A DNA stretch of 64,000 nt from CAWBCR01 sp963787375. Lineage in GTDB: Bacteria; Chloroflexota; Anaerolineae; Aggregatilineales; UBA3940. A model generated the notes under the pieces. The model worked only from the letters and a program-made list of their open reading frames with translations, was not told the origin of the DNA and did not search any database. Positions 21,109-31,405 of the stretch are shown one piece after another. How positions within the stretch are numbered: the stretch's first letter is position 1; every line of letters begins with the position of its first letter. A program made the translations under genes and the position numbers. The stretch spans positions 17,117 to 81,116 of the forward strand of contig CAWBCR010000028.1 of assembly GCA_963787375.1 (NCBI GenBank). The letters are read 5' to 3'.

Positions 21109-23347
21109 ATGATCCTCAAAAACCTCCTCCGCCGCAAAGGCCGCACCCTGCTGACCGTGTTTGGCATCGGCATTGGCGTGATGACCATTATCGCGCTGGG
21201 TGCGCTGGCCAACGGGCTGAAAGCCGGTTACAGTGCTGTCCTGGGTGGCACCAAAGCCGACTTCGTCATAACCGATCCCAACTCCGCGGATATCATTCTC
21301 AACTCGATTGACGAGTCGGTGGCGACGGATGTGGCAGCCATGCCGGAGGTTGAGGCCGTCAGCCCCATGCTTCAGGGGCTGGTCCGCACCGATAAAAACC
21401 CCTATTTCTTCGTGTTCGCCTACCCGCAAGGCGCTTTCCCGCTCGAACGTTTCCACGTGGTACAAGGCGTGGATCTATACTGAGCGAGGCGCAGTACGCC
21501 CACGGGCGGCCTATCCTGCTGGGCTCAGCGGCTGCCAACTCGCCAAGAAGGGCGTCGGCGACAGCGTCCAGATCGGCGACAGCACCTACCGCGTGGTGGG
21601 CATCTACGAAACGGGCGAGACGTTCGAAGAGGGCGGCGCGCTGCTGCGCTTCGACGACGCGCAGGCCCTGCTGGGCAGGCCCAACCAGGTCAGCCTGATC
21701 TACATCCGCCTCAAAGACCCGTCGCTGGCCGATAAGAATTCCAGCCAGCGGGTCGAGCGCCTGTATCCGCAATTATCGCTGACCACCGGCCAGGCGCTCG
21801 CCAACCAGAACCTCATGTCAGGCACCCTTGAGGCGACGGTGTGGGGCGTGGCCGCGCTGGCGATTATCATCGGCGGCGTGAGCATGATGAACGCCCAGTT
21901 GATGGCCGTGCTGGAGCGCACCCGTGAGATCGGCGTGCTGCGTGCGGTCGGCTGGAAGTCGTGGCGCGTCCTGCTGATGATCCTCGGCGAGTCGGTGCTC
22001 GTCGGCCTGCTCGGCGGGGTGATCGGCACCGTGCTCGCCTGGCTGGTCCTCAGGGCCAGCGTCGACCAGCTCAGCGCCTATGGCGCGACGTCCACGCTCC
22101 AGCCCGACCTGCTGCTGCGGGCGTTTGTCGTGGTGTTCGTCCTGGGTCTGGTCGGCGGGCTGTACCCGGCCATCCGCGCTGCGCGCCTCCAGCCGATTGA
22201 GGCGCTGCGCTACGAAGGCGGCACGCTGGGCCGCCACGCTGCCCGGCTGCCGCTGGCCGGGCTGGCGCTGCAAAATCTATGGCAGCGCAAAGGCCGCACC
22301 GGCCTGACGCTGGCCGTCATCGCCATTACCATCGGCGCGATCATGGTCCTGAATTCCATCATGACCGGTTTTACCGCCGAGATGGGCCAGATGTTCGGCG
22401 GCGCGCAGATCGTCGTGCGCCAGGCCGAAGCGGCTGACCTGAGCGTGGCCTTCATAGACCAGCGCGTCGGCCAGCGCATCGCCGCGCTGCCCGGCGTGCA
22501 GCAGGTGAGCGGCACGCTGCTCACCGCCCTGATGAACGAGCAGGTCGGCATATTCATGCTGCTGGGCGACGAGCCGCGCTCCGTCCCGATGCAGTCCTTC
22601 AACATCGTCGATGGGCAGGCGGTCACCGGCAGCGGGCAGATCATGATCGGCCAGCAGTACGCCGAGGCTAACCACATCCGCATCGGCGACATCATCACGC
22701 TGGGCGACGTGCGCTTCCGCGTGGTGGGCATCTACACCCACCCGGTTTCGTTCTACGAGCTGGGCGGCGTGGCCACCCTGCGCGACGTGCAGAGCTTCAT
22801 GGGCAAGCCGCGCAAGGTGACGTTCTTCTCCGTCGTCGTCAGCGACCCATCCCAGGCACAGGCGATGGCCGATAAGATCAACGCCGAGTTCCCGGAGGTG
22901 CACGCCTCGCTGTCCGGCGAGTTCGCCAGCCAGCTTCCCGACATGCAGAACGCGAACGCGATGGTCGGCGCGGTGGCGTTGATCGCTATCCTGGTCGGTG
23001 GGGTAGGGGTCATGAATACCATGCTGATGGCCGTGCTGGAGCGCACCCGTGAGATCGGCGTGCTGCGCGCGCTGGGCTGGCGGCGGCGGGCGATCCTGGG
23101 CCTGATCCTGCGCGAGTCGCTGGCGCTGGGTGTGATCGGCGCGGCGCTGGCGGTCGTTGTGGCCTTTGGGTTTGCAGCGCTGCTCAATGCGATACCGGAT
23201 TACGGCGCGGTGATGGATTACTCATGGTCGGTTGATGTGTTCGCGCAGGCGCTTGGGGCGGCTGTAGGCCTGGGCGTGGTCGGCGGGCTGTACCCCGCCT
23301 TCCGTGCGACGCGCCTCCAGCCGGTCGAAGCGCTGCGCTATGAATGA
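21109..23347 (+). CDS. FtsX/MacB-type ABC transporter permease with duplicated domain (two frame changes)
   Basis: About 745 residues after repair of frame changes near 21478 and 21545. Two repeated units each carry a MacB-PCD periplasmic domain and an FtsX domain. The repeated VLERTREIGVLRA(V/L)GW motif before each helix pair and the GGLYPA(I/F)RA(A/T)RLQP(I/V)EALRYE ends are diagnostic. The first unit starts MILKNLLRRKGRTLLTVFGI. Such permeases work with an MJ0796/LolD-type ATPase in mechanotransmission or lipoprotein/drug export, rather than classical transport through the membrane. It starts the six-gene operon to 30350 and lies next to two ATPases. The substrate is unknown. Confidence 0.85.
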
Positions 23348-23375
23348 TGGTTGAGCCGTGTCACAAGGATTGAGC

Positions 23376-24212
23376 ATGAAAGCAGACTGGATTGTCGAAA
23401 CCCGCGACCTGTGTCGCGTTTACGGGGATGGTGCCGCGATTCGCGCGCTGGACGGCGTCAATCTGTGCGTGGCGCGCGGCGAGGTCGTCGCCGTGATGGG
23501 CCCCAGTGGCAGCGGCAAGAGCACGCTGCTCAACCTGATCGGTGCGCTCGACCTGCCGACCAGCGGCCAGGCGCTGGTCGATGGGCAGGATGTGACGACC
23601 ATTCGCAACAAAGACACGTTCCGTGCGAAGACCATCGGCTTTGTCTTCCAGCTTCACAACCTGATCCCGACGCTCACCGCGCGTGAGAACGTCGAGATCC
23701 CCATGATGGGCCACCTCGGCGGGTCGGCGCGCCGCCAGCGCTCGAAGGAGCTGCTGGGCCTGGTGGATCTCGGCGACCGCATGAATCACCTGCCGGGGCA
23801 GCTTTCCGGCGGGCAGCGGCAGCGGGTGGCTGTGGCGCGCGCGCTGGCCAACAACCCGCCGCTGGTGCTGGCCGACGAGCCGACCGGTAGCCTCGACACC
23901 ACCGCCGGGGCTGAGTTGATGGGCCTGCTGCACGAGCTGAATCGCAGCCAGGGCACCACCTTCCTGATCGTGACCCACGACCCGGCGGTTGCTCGCCAGA
24001 CGCAGCGCGTTGTCGTCATGGCCGATGGCAAAATCCTGCGCGAGGACATCATCGGCTCGCCGCTCGAAGAAGACCTGAAGATGTGGCAGCACTCCGCGCT
24101 GGGGCGCTACATCACCGCCGGCGAGCGTGACGCCGTCGACAAGGTGATCGCTGGCGACAAAACGTTCGACGTGCTGCGTAGGCTGCTGGCCAATGGCGGC
24201 AAGCAGGTCTGA
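23376..24212 (+). CDS. ABC transporter ATPase, LolD/MacB type
   Basis: 278 residues; ATG 23376 is preceded by AAGGAT, and the GTG 18 bases earlier is less likely. Walker A is GPSGSGKS, the Q-loop FQLHNLIPTLT, the signature LSGGQRQRVAVARAL, Walker B LVLADEPTGSLDT, and the switch His VTHD. It is about 50 residues longer than the core LolD-like ATPase, with a C-terminal helix-rich tail (KMWQHSALGRYITAGERDAV) of unknown use. It lies 28 bp after the first FtsX permease and should power it or the later permease. Confidence 0.92.
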   Translation: MKADWIVETRDLCRVYGDGAAIRALDGVNLCVARGEVVAVMGPSGSGKSTLLNLIGALDLPTSGQALVDGQDVTTIRNKDTFRAKTIGFVFQLHNLIPTLTARENVEIPMMGHLGGSARRQRSKELLGLVDLGDRMNHLPGQLSGGQRQRVAVARALANNPPLVLADEPTGSLDTTAGAELMGLLHELNRSQGTTFLIVTHDPAVARQTQRVVVMADGKILREDIIGSPLEEDLKMWQHSALGRYITAGERDAVDKVIAGDKTFDVLRRLLANGGKQV

Positions 24213-24318
24213 CCCCGCTCGATAGGGCGATCGGACTAAGTCTCTGCGAATCTGAACCCAGACCCATGTGTTGTGCGTATAGGTAGCGACAGACGGTTCA
24301 TTGATTGGGAGTCAACAC

Positions 24319-25475
<1,157 letters not shown>

Positions 25476-25478
25476 GCG

Positions 25479-27857
25479 ATGTTGAGCCCACGCTGGCGCA
25501 AAGTTCTACGCGATATCTGGGATAACAAAGCCCGCACTACGCTTGTCATCATGGCCATTGCGGTCGGCGTATTTGCCTTTGGTGGCGTGTTCATCTCGCG
25601 GACTGTTCTGCTGGCCGACATGAGCAGCGCCTACCGGGCCATTCACCCGGCCAGCATCACGGTCAGCCTCTCGTCCTTTGACGATGGCCTGGTGAGCGCC
25701 GTCAAACACGCGTCGCATGTCGCCGACGCCGAGGGGCGCGGAGTCATGTCGGTGCAGGCGCTGGGCCCATCCGGCAAGCTCAACCTCGATATGTATGCCG
25801 TGGGCGACTTCACACGGATCGCGGTTAACCAGATCGAGCCTGAAACGGGCGATTATCCGCCCCGGCTGCGCCAGATTGTGCTTGAGCGCAAGTCAGCGCA
25901 GGTGATGGGTGTGGGCGTCGGCGATACAATCACCGTTGAGCTGGCCGATGGCACCACCCACGACCTGACAGTCAGTGGCATCGTCCACGACCTGAACGCG
26001 GTCCCGGCTACGCTGTTTCCGCAGCTTACCGGCTACGCCACGCTCGACACGCTGCGCTGGCTGGGGCATCCCGGTACCTATAACCTCCTGTACGTTGTCA
26101 CCGACCCCACCATCACCACGCAGGAGCAGGCCGGGGCCGTCGCCGACGATATTCGCAAGCGCATCGAGCGCAGCGGCTACTATGTGGGCTCCACCCAGGC
26201 CACCAAGCCCGGCGAGCACTGGGCCGCCGACACCACCCGCACCTTTACGACGGTGCTCAGCGGCATCGGGCTGTTCTCGCTGATCCTGAGCGGCTTCCTG
26301 GTGCTCAACACCATCTCGGCGGTGCTGACCCAGCAGAAGCGCCAGATCGGCATGATGAAGTCTGTCGGCGGGACGGCTCCGCAGATCGTCGGCGTCTACC
26401 TGACGATGGTCGCCGTCTTCGGCCTGCTGTCGCTGCTGATCGCGCTGCCCGTCGGCATGGGGTTAGGCTATCTCAGCACGGTTGCCGTGGCGCAGTTCCT
26501 GAACATTAACATCCTGGACTTCCACCTGCCGCTGTGGGTGCTGGCGCTCGAACTGGCCGTCTCGTTGGTGGTGCCGGTGGTGGCCGCCCTGCTGCCCGTG
26601 CTGAACGGCACCCGCGTGACGGTCCGCGAGGCAGTCAGCGACTATGGCATCGGCCAGCGCGCGGGTCACCGCAGCCTGATCGATGCGCTGCTGGCGCGCG
26701 TGCGCGGCCTGCCGCGCCCCACGCTGCTCTCGCTGCGCAACACCTTTCGCCGCAAGGGCCGCCTGGTCCTGACGCTGCTGACCCTGACTCTGGCCGGCGC
26801 GATCTTTATCGCCGTGATCAATGTGCGCGGCTCGCTGATGCTGGAGCTGGACAACATCCTCAAGGTGTTCAACTTCGACATCCAGATCGCGCTGGACAAT
26901 GCCTATCAGGTGCCTCGCCTGGAGCGTGAGGCACTGCGCGTACCCGGCGTGGTGTCCGCCGAAAGCTGGGCGTTCGCCCAGCCGCGCACCGTGCACGCCG
27001 ATGGCACGCTCGGCTCAACCTTTACGCTGTTCGGCCCGCCACCTGAAACGCCTTTCGTCATCCCGACCATGTTGGAAGGTCGCTGGCTTCAGCCCGGCGA
27101 CAAGAACGCGATCGTCATGGGCAGCCAGCTCATGCGTGACGAGCCGGACATTCACGTTGGCGATACCATCACGCTCGACATCAATGGCTCCCGCCGCGAG
27201 TGGGTGGTGGTCGGGGTGCTGTCGCTGCCGGGACAGGTAGCCGCCTACGCCCCCTTCGATTATCTCTCGCGGTTGCAGGGCATGGCCGGCCTGTCCGGCG
27301 CGGTCTTTGTCGGCACGGCCCAGCATACCGGCGCGTACCAGACGCAGGTCTCCGGCGACCTTGAGGAGCGCTTCAAGCGGGCGGGGATCGGCGTCAGCCA
27401 GACGCTGACCACCGATACCATCATCGGCGCGAACGTCAGCCAGTTCAACTTCCTGATCGCCTTCATGCTGGTGATGGCGGTCTTCCTGGCAGTTGTCGGC
27501 GGGCTGGGGCTGGCTGGCACCATGAGCCTCAACGTGCTGGAGCGCACCCGCGAGATCGGCGTGATGCGCAGCGTCGGCGCGACCAACGGCTCCGTGCGCG
27601 GCGTGGTCATGACCGAGGGCATTCTGATCGGCCTGATAAGCTGGGCGCTGGGCACGCTCATCGCCATCCCGATGAGCTATGGTTTCGCCGCTGCGGTCGG
27701 CATGGCCTTCTTTGAGCGTCCGATGGTATTCACCTTTTCACCGCTGGGTGTTATCATCTGGCTCGCTGTTGTCGTGGTGATTGCGGCCATCGCCAGCGCG
27801 CTGCCCGCCCGCCGGGCGGCGCGGATCAGCGTCCGCGAGGCGCTGGCTTATGAGTGA
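25479..27857 (+). CDS. Large FtsX-type ABC permease
   Basis: 792 residues, starting three bases after the fusion ATPase. It begins with an N-terminal anchor (LRDIWDNKARTTLVIMAIAV). A periplasmic domain follows, then an FtsX helix group (GLFSLILSGFLVLNTISAVL). A repeat of the whole arrangement starts at LLSLRNTFRRKGRLVLTLL. It ends with LNVLERTREIGVMRSVGAT and ARRAARISVREALAYE. It resembles DUF214/LolE-like exporters with ten-plus helices and two extracytoplasmic domains. Together with the fusion ATPase it could form one complete ABC unit, while the first permease and ATPase form another. The downstream lipoproteins would be the periplasmic adaptors. Confidence 0.88.
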   Translation: MLSPRWRKVLRDIWDNKARTTLVIMAIAVGVFAFGGVFISRTVLLADMSSAYRAIHPASITVSLSSFDDGLVSAVKHASHVADAEGRGVMSVQALGPSGKLNLDMYAVGDFTRIAVNQIEPETGDYPPRLRQIVLERKSAQVMGVGVGDTITVELADGTTHDLTVSGIVHDLNAVPATLFPQLTGYATLDTLRWLGHPGTYNLLYVVTDPTITTQEQAGAVADDIRKRIERSGYYVGSTQATKPGEHWAADTTRTFTTVLSGIGLFSLILSGFLVLNTISAVLTQQKRQIGMMKSVGGTAPQIVGVYLTMVAVFGLLSLLIALPVGMGLGYLSTVAVAQFLNINILDFHLPLWVLALELAVSLVVPVVAALLPVLNGTRVTVREAVSDYGIGQRAGHRSLIDALLARVRGLPRPTLLSLRNTFRRKGRLVLTLLTLTLAGAIFIAVINVRGSLMLELDNILKVFNFDIQIALDNAYQVPRLEREALRVPGVVSAESWAFAQPRTVHADGTLGSTFTLFGPPPETPFVIPTMLEGRWLQPGDKNAIVMGSQLMRDEPDIHVGDTITLDINGSRREWVVVGVLSLPGQVAAYAPFDYLSRLQGMAGLSGAVFVGTAQHTGAYQTQVSGDLEERFKRAGIGVSQTLTTDTIIGANVSQFNFLIAFMLVMAVFLAVVGGLGLAGTMSLNVLERTREIGVMRSVGATNGSVRGVVMTEGILIGLISWALGTLIAIPMSYGFAAAVGMAFFERPMVFTFSPLGVIIWLAVVVVIAAIASALPARRAARISVREALAYE

Positions 27858-27873
27858 TCATGCAGGAGTACAT

Positions 27874-29103
27874 ATGATGTGGGAACGCAGGAATCAATGG
27901 GCTGTGATGGCCCTGTCGGCAGTGGTCGTCGCCGGGCTGGCAGCTGGGTGCTCGGGGACGGCCACGGCCAGCCCTGAAGCGGCGCTTGCCGCCCCAGCGG
28001 CCATCGCGCCGGTGGTCAGCGCCACCGGCAAGGTGTTGCCGGTGCAGTGGACGACGCTCAGCTTCGCGCTGGGCGGGCGGGTGACCGAGGTGCCGGTCCA
28101 GGATGGCGATGTGGTCGAGGCCGGCCAGGTGATCGCCCGGCTCGACACCGGCGACCTCGACGCGGCGGTAGCGCAGGCACAGGCCAACCTGGCCAGCGCA
28201 CAGGCTAACCTGGCCAAAGTGCAGGCCGGTCCCACCGCCGATCAGATCGACGTGGCGCAGCAGGCGGTTTACGCGGCCAACGCGCGCACGGCGGCAGCCG
28301 CGGCGCGCCGCGACGCGCTGACCAGCCGCGTGACCGAGGACCAGATCGCCAATGCCGAGAGCCAGCTGCTGAACGCGCAGATCCAGCGCGACGAGCTGTA
28401 CAAGCAGTTTACCGGGTTGCAGGCGTTCGACCCGCATCGCTGCCTGACCTTCGAGGAGAACGACCTGCCCTGCCCGCTGGGTGCGTACGAGTCGGTTGAG
28501 AAAGCCTACAACCTGGCGGAGACGCAGTTCCAGGCCGCGCAGGCGCTGGTCGACGAGCTGAAACGCGGGCCCAACGCCGACCTGGTGCGGGTGCAGAACG
28601 CCCAGATCTGGGCGGCATCGGCGCAGGCGGCAGCGGCGCAGGCCCAGCTCGACCTGCTGAGGACGCAGCCCTTCCCGGAGGATGTGGCCGCGGCGCAGGC
28701 GCAGGTGGCGCAGGCGCAGGCCGGGGTCGACCAGGCGCTGGCGCAGTTAGCGCAGGCCGACCTCAAGGCTCCGTTCGACGGCACAGTCAGCGGCCTGAAC
28801 GTCGACGTGGGCGAGTTCGTCGCACCCGGCCAGCCCATCACCGACCTGGGCGACCTGACCGACCTCCAGGTCGAGACGACCGACCTGAGCGAGATCGACG
28901 TGGCGCGGGTCAGGGTGGGTAGCCGCGTGACGGTGACCTTCGACGCGCTGCCCGACGTGCAGGCCGAGGGCAGCGTGGTGCGCATCGCGCCGCGCGCGTC
29001 GGAAGGGGCCGGCGTCAACTATACGACCGTGATCAAGCTGGACCAGATTCCCGGCGGGCTGCGCTGGGGGATGACGGCCTTTGTCGATATTGAGGTGGAG
29101 TGA
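27874..29103 (+). CDS. HlyD/MacA-like efflux adaptor lipoprotein 1
   Basis: 409 residues; AGGAG at 27864 sets the start at 27874 or one codon later. A lipoprotein signal ends in GLAAGCSG. The biotinyl-lipoyl-like half motif GGRVTEVPVQDGDVVEAGQV, a long Ala/Gln-rich coiled coil (AQAQANLASAQANLAKVQAG) and the returning lipoyl half APFDGTVSGLNVDVGEFVAP are the membrane-fusion-protein architecture. A beta-barrel with TFDALPDVQAEGSVVRIAP follows. In a monoderm such as Chloroflexota it would be anchored by lipid to the outer face of the cytoplasmic membrane. It overlaps the next gene. Confidence 0.9.
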   Translation: MMWERRNQWAVMALSAVVVAGLAAGCSGTATASPEAALAAPAAIAPVVSATGKVLPVQWTTLSFALGGRVTEVPVQDGDVVEAGQVIARLDTGDLDAAVAQAQANLASAQANLAKVQAGPTADQIDVAQQAVYAANARTAAAAARRDALTSRVTEDQIANAESQLLNAQIQRDELYKQFTGLQAFDPHRCLTFEENDLPCPLGAYESVEKAYNLAETQFQAAQALVDELKRGPNADLVRVQNAQIWAASAQAAAAQAQLDLLRTQPFPEDVAAAQAQVAQAQAGVDQALAQLAQADLKAPFDGTVSGLNVDVGEFVAPGQPITDLGDLTDLQVETTDLSEIDVARVRVGSRVTVTFDALPDVQAEGSVVRIAPRASEGAGVNYTTVIKLDQIPGGLRWGMTAFVDIEVE

Positions 29104-30350
29104 TGGCCCGCAACAGCATGCAACGACAGTTTAAGATCGGATGGGCCCGCCTGGCCGAGATCGGCGCGCTGGCCGTGCTGCTGGCCGGCTGTGGCAGCAG
29201 CCTGCCCGGCGCTGCGCCGGCCACCCCCACGCCCCAGCCGCAGGCAGCGACAGCGCTGACCGTCAGCGCGACGGGCAGGGTCGTGCCGGTGCGTTCAACG
29301 ACGCTCAGCTTCGTGTCGGCGGGACCGGTGGTCAGCCTGCTGGTGCAGGAAGGCGACGCGGTCAAGACGGGCGACGTCCTCGCGCGGCTGGACACGACCA
29401 TTCTCGACGCGGGCGTGGCCAGCGCGCAGGCGGCGCTGGGCGTGGCCCAGGCGAACCTGGCGCGGGTGCAGGCCGGTGCGCACCCGGAGCAGATCGCTGC
29501 CGCGCAGGATACGGCGGCAGCGGCCAACGCGCAGACGGCGGCGGCTGGCGCGCAGCGGGACGTGGTGTCCGCCGGCGCGGAGCAGTCGCAGCTGCTGCAG
29601 GCGCAGTCGGCGGTCCAGACGGCGAAGCTTCAGCTCGACGCGATCATGACCGAACTGAACTACATCATCGACGTCGAGACCAACCCCAACAAGTACGACC
29701 CGGCGGTCTACCACCGTATCATGGCCGCTGGCGAATGGGACGCGCGCAACCGGGTAGCGGAGGCGCAGGCGGCCTATGACGCCGCCGTGGCGAAGCTCAA
29801 CGCGGTGCAGGCCGGCCCCAACCCGAACGACGTCCGCGCGGCCAGCGCTGACCTGTGGGCCGCCTCGGCGGACTACAACGCGCAGCAGGCGCAGGTGAAC
29901 GTGCTGCAGGGGCAGCCGCTCGCCGAGGACGTGGCCGCTGCGCAGGCGCAGGTCACCGTCGCGCAGGCCGCGCTCGATCAGGCGAAGCTGGCCCGCCAGC
30001 ACGCCGAGCTGACCGCGCCCTTTGACGGCACGATCAGCGCGGTGGCGATCCAGCCGGCGCAGTACGTCACGCCCGGCCAGCCGATCGTGATCCTGGCCGA
30101 CCTGGGCGCGCTGCAGATCGAGACCACCGACCTGAGCGAGACCGACATCGCGTCGGTGGCGGTCGGCGACACGGCGACGATTACCTTCGACGCGCTGCCG
30201 GACGCGCAGGTGACGGGCACGGTGATCCGCATCGCGCCCAAGGCGTCGGAAGGGACGGGCGTCAACTACACCGTGACCCTCACGCCCAACTCGCTGCCCG
30301 ACGCGGTGCGCTGGGGGATGACGGCCTTCGTCGACATCCCGCAGCAGTAG
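29103..30350 (+). CDS. HlyD/MacA-like efflux adaptor lipoprotein 2
   Basis: 415 residues; ATG 29103 overlaps the upstream TGA. The lipobox is VLLAGCGS. It has the same order of domains as its neighbour: GPVVSLLVQEGDAVKTGDVL lipoyl half, Ala/Gln-rich helical hairpin, APFDGTISAVAIQPAQYVTP, and a beta-barrel with TFDALPDAQVTGTVIRIAP. The two adaptors are clearly paralogues from a duplication. Having two in one operon parallels the two permeases and two ATPases. A good terminator follows at 30371. Confidence 0.9.
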   Translation: MARNSMQRQFKIGWARLAEIGALAVLLAGCGSSLPGAAPATPTPQPQAATALTVSATGRVVPVRSTTLSFVSAGPVVSLLVQEGDAVKTGDVLARLDTTILDAGVASAQAALGVAQANLARVQAGAHPEQIAAAQDTAAAANAQTAAAGAQRDVVSAGAEQSQLLQAQSAVQTAKLQLDAIMTELNYIIDVETNPNKYDPAVYHRIMAAGEWDARNRVAEAQAAYDAAVAKLNAVQAGPNPNDVRAASADLWAASADYNAQQAQVNVLQGQPLAEDVAAAQAQVTVAQAALDQAKLARQHAELTAPFDGTISAVAIQPAQYVTPGQPIVILADLGALQIETTDLSETDIASVAVGDTATITFDALPDAQVTGTVIRIAPKASEGTGVNYTVTLTPNSLPDAVRWGMTAFVDIPQQ

Positions 30351-30370
30351 CACCACACTCGCAGCCCCCA

Positions 30371-30404
30371 CGCCCCGCCGTATCTGTTTCTGGCGGGGCG
30401 TTTT
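30371..30404 (+). terminator. Terminator of the export operon
   Basis: Nine-base GC-only stem (30371-30379 with 30392-30400), a 12-base loop and TTTT. Confidence 0.8.
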
Positions 30405-30439
30405 GATCCTGCTGCTGCCCGCCGGAAGCCCTCCGCAAG

Positions 30440-30468
30440 TTGAATTGCTGCCCCTAAACTCGTATCTT
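30440..30468 (+). promoter_or_regulatory. Promoter for the TPR gene
   Basis: TTGAAT (30440-30445), a 17-base spacer and TATCTT (30463-30468), about 50 bp before the ATG at 30517. Confidence 0.5.
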
Positions 30469-30516
30469 TATATGGATACCTGGTTACAGTAATGCTATTT
30501 GGAGTGGTGGTAGTGT

Positions 30517-31197
30517 ATGGAATGGAACACCCGCTTTGACCGCGCGGTGGTCGGGATCATCCTCAGTTTCGTCGGGCTGCTGTTCGTGCTGAACCTCGTC
30601 AAGCCCGAACCGCTGATGCTGCCCATGCTGCGCGTCAACCAGGACAACCCGAAGGCCTATTTTCAGCGCGGCAAACGCCTCCTGGCCACCGATCCCGGAA
30701 GTGCCATTACTTATTATTCACAGGCCATCCAGCTAGACCCCGCCTATACCGACGCCTACTATCAGCGGTCGCTGGCCTACCAGCGCGTCGGCAATGCTGC
30801 CGGTGCGCTGTCCGATCTCGATCAGGCCATCGTGCTTGACCCTGCCAGCGCCCTGTACCACCTGGCGCGCGGCAACCTGTACAATCAGGCCAACCGGCCT
30901 GACCACGCAATCGCCGACTACACCGCTGCTATCCGCCTCGACCCCACCAGCGCGGCGGCGTACTTCAACCGCGCCGGCACGCTGTACGACATGGACCGTA
31001 TGGGCGCGGCGCTGGCCGACTATCGCGTCTTCTTCAACCTGTATCACATCCCGGATCAGGTCACGGCGCTGGCCACCCAGCGCGTCGAGAATATCACCGG
31101 CGCGCCGGCAGTGGCGGATCAGAACGGCTATCCAACCGACCTGTTCAGCGGGCTGCGTGACGCCGCCGCGCAGATCCAGGCCAATTTGCGCCGCTAA
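30517..31197 (+). CDS. Membrane-anchored TPR protein
   Basis: 226 residues with GGAG before the ATG. An N-terminal membrane helix (GIILSFVGLLFVLNLV) is followed by at least three tetratricopeptide repeats, for example SAITYYSQAIQLDPAYTDAY, ALSDLDQAIVLDPASALYHL and HAIADYTAAIRLDPTSAAAY. TPR arrays mediate protein-protein contacts. No catalytic motif is visible. It is a single-gene unit between its own promoter and terminator, so a general scaffold role is likely but unproven. Confidence 0.85.
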   Translation: MEWNTRFDRAVVGIILSFVGLLFVLNLVKPEPLMLPMLRVNQDNPKAYFQRGKRLLATDPGSAITYYSQAIQLDPAYTDAYYQRSLAYQRVGNAAGALSDLDQAIVLDPASALYHLARGNLYNQANRPDHAIADYTAAIRLDPTSAAAYFNRAGTLYDMDRMGAALADYRVFFNLYHIPDQVTALATQRVENITGAPAVADQNGYPTDLFSGLRDAAAQIQANLRR

Positions 31198-31231
31198 TCG
31201 CGGCGCGACATGCATCGTTCTGATTAAACGC

Positions 31232-31264
31232 GAACCCGGCATCGGCTCGATGCCGGGTTCTTTG
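31232..31264 (+). terminator. Hairpin after the TPR gene
   Basis: A perfect 13-bp stem (31232-31244 with 31248-31260), a 3-base loop and a short TTT, just before the opposite-strand tRNA. Confidence 0.75.
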
Positions 31265-31269
31265 CGAGT

Positions 31270-31341
31270 GCCCCCATGGGGATTCGAACCCCAGTTTTAG
31301 CCTTGAAAGGGCTGCGTCCTGGTCCTCTAGACGATGGGGGC
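31270..31341 (-). tRNA. tRNA-Glu (UUC)
   Basis: A 72-base cloverleaf with acceptor ends GCCCCCA/TGGGGGC. The T-arm is GGGGTTCGAATCCCC. The anticodon loop CTTTCAAG gives anticodon UUC. The 3' CCA is not encoded. Confidence 0.95.
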
Positions 31342-31405
31342 GAGGAACGCGCTAGATTGTACCGCGCCGAATACGCGTGTCAAAATCAGGAACGAGGGTC
31401 CGCGC

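Noticed and set aside
21470..21560. A second selenocysteine codon at the TGA at 21481-21483
   Set aside because: The homologous continuation is in different frames on both sides, so this is an indel pair and not recoding.
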